Shown here piece after piece: positions 4,927-5,950 of a stretch of DNA of 5,950 nt. The translations under genes were made by a program, and so were the position numbers. Source of the DNA: Opitutia bacterium UBA5964. Its GTDB lineage: Bacteria > Verrucomicrobiota > Verrucomicrobiia > Opitutales > Coraliomargaritaceae. Under the pieces are notes generated by a model. It saw nothing but the letters and a program-made list of their open reading frames with translations. It was not told where the DNA came from and made no database searches. Within the stretch, counting starts at the first letter, position 1. The number at the start of each line of letters is the position of its first letter. Location of the stretch: positions 5,725-11,674 of the forward strand of contig DJBY01000015.1 of the NCBI GenBank assembly GCA_002430605.1, in the 5' to 3' direction.

Positions 4927-5950
4927 ACCCCGCGTTGCATACAAAACATCTCACTGCGACGAAGCTAAGCATTGGCTATAGCCATCGGGGCCAAGCAACC
5001 TGCGTGGCCGAAGCACTGGATCTCGCACTCAACGCAGGCGAATTCATCTGCCTGCTGGGGCCCAACGGCGCCGGCAAATCCACGCTGATCCGCACACTCG
5101 CGGGCATGCAGGCGCCGCTCAACGGCTCACTTAAACTTCAAGATCAGACCTTTCACAGCATCCCGCCGCGCGAACGCGCGCGGATGATCAGCGTCGTCCT
5201 CACAGAGGCACTACCAGTCGGCATGATGGATGCTTACTCGCTCGTCGCGCTTGGCCGCCACCCCTACTCCGGCTGGCTGGGTGGACTGAATGAAATCGAC
5301 AAGGAGCGCATCGCCTGGGCCTTTCACGCAGTCGGCGCGGAAGGCCTCGAAGGGCGACAGATCGCAGAATTGAGCGACGGCGAACGCCAAAAAGTCTCGA
5401 TCGCCCGTGCGCTCGCACAAGAAGCCAAAGTGATGCTACTGGACGAGCCAACAGCCTTCCTAGATTTACCGCGACGCGTGGAGCTCATGTCAATCCTGCG
5501 CAACTTGGCGCATCGCGAACAAATGGGGCTACTGCTTTCGACGCACGACCTTGACCTAGCACTGCGTTTTGCAGATCGCCTCTGGATGATCACCTCCGAT
5601 GGCAAACTGATCCAAGGCTACCCCGAAGAACTCGCCATGAGCGGCGAATTCGCACGTATTTTTGCCAATGAGAACTTAGACTGGGACGCCGAACGCGGCT
5701 CCTTTCGCGCACATCCCAATCCTTGCCTCAAAGCCGAGATTCAAGGCGATGGCATCGAAGCGCTTTGGACGCGCAGAGCGCTGGAACGACTAGGCTTCGG
5801 TATCGCGAAGCCTGGCGAGACAAGTGCACTCAGTATTCAGGTTGTCGATACGGATGATCACACCGAATGGACCGTGGCTCGCAACGAGAAGCCGGCAAAG
5901 CACACATCCATCGGTCAATTAATCGACTGGATTCGCGGCGAAGATTGGAG
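4923..5950 (+). CDS. ABC importer ATPase (FecE/BtuD-like) with C-terminal extension, 3' end cut off
   Basis: The gene starts in the ATGA overlap with the permease stop and stays open for 342 codons plus two bases to the window end, so the stop lies outside. It has no Shine-Dalgarno of its own. It powers the importer from the cytoplasmic face. Motifs: Walker A GPNGAGKST (46-54), signature LSDGERQKVSIARAL (150-164, LSDGE in place of LSGGQ), Walker B VMLLDEPT (170-177) with catalytic E175, D-loop FLD (179-181) and H-loop histidine H208 in STHDLD. At the Q-loop position the usual Gln is replaced: ISVVLTE (89-95). From memory VVLTE recurs in relatives from Bacteroidota, so it is probably a subfamily trait. 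The ATPase core ends near residue 250, where most FecE proteins stop. About 90 further residues follow (DAERGSFRAHPN, IEALWTRRALERLGFGIAKP, TSIGQLIDWIRGEDW), forming a small extra domain of unknown role. Confidence 0.93.
   Translation, partial: MNPALHTKHLTATKLSIGYSHRGQATCVAEALDLALNAGEFICLLGPNGAGKSTLIRTLAGMQAPLNGSLKLQDQTFHSIPPRERARMISVVLTEALPVGMMDAYSLVALGRHPYSGWLGGLNEIDKERIAWAFHAVGAEGLEGRQIAELSDGERQKVSIARALAQEAKVMLLDEPTAFLDLPRRVELMSILRNLAHREQMGLLLSTHDLDLALRFADRLWMITSDGKLIQGYPEELAMSGEFARIFANENLDWDAERGSFRAHPNPCLKAEIQGDGIEALWTRRALERLGFGIAKPGETSALSIQVVDTDDHTEWTVARNEKPAKHTSIGQLIDWIRGEDW

Overview
The window is about 5.95 kb of bacterial chromosome. GC is moderate, roughly 52-56% over the importer genes by hand count. 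Intergenic DNA holds palindromic repeats. The protein types resemble those of Verrucomicrobiota (Opitutae/Puniceicoccales-like), and the importer subfamily is one also common in Bacteroidota. This placement is an inference from protein style and repeats, not a database result. There is no rRNA, tRNA, CRISPR array, integrase or insertion sequence, and nothing that requires a new biological system.

Layout. Bases 1-135 (minus) hold the N-terminal 45 codons of a small membrane protein. Bases 136-447 are non-coding, AT-rich in the middle, with short GTAG-headed palindromes resembling REP elements. A lone bacterial PH-domain gene follows on the plus strand (448-825). Converging on it is a tight minus-strand cluster, read right to left: a secreted hypothetical protein (1968-2399), a six-segment voltage-gated potassium channel with a C-terminal zinc-ribbon motif (1119-1961) and a 79-residue hypothetical protein (867-1106). 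The gaps are only 6 and 12 bp, which suggests one transcript.

Bases 2400-2691 separate this cluster from a divergent plus-strand operon. They carry a hairpin next to a start codon, a long imperfect inverted repeat, two palindromes with a shared core, and a candidate promoter for the operon.

The operon (2692 to the window end) encodes a complete class II, FecBCDE/BtuFCD-type importer: a periplasmic binding protein, a FecCD-family permease, and an ATPase that overlaps the permease stop codon by 4 bp (ATGA). The ATPase runs off the end of the window after 342 codons. Together they would carry a metal chelate (ferric siderophore, heme or corrinoid) from periplasm to cytoplasm. The sequence does not settle the substrate: I recognise no cobalamin riboswitch or Fur box upstream, and no outer-membrane receptor lies in the window.

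The most notable items are the potassium channel's cytoplasmic zinc ribbon, the ATPase's atypical Q-loop and extra C-terminal domain, and the two styles of palindromic intergenic repeat.
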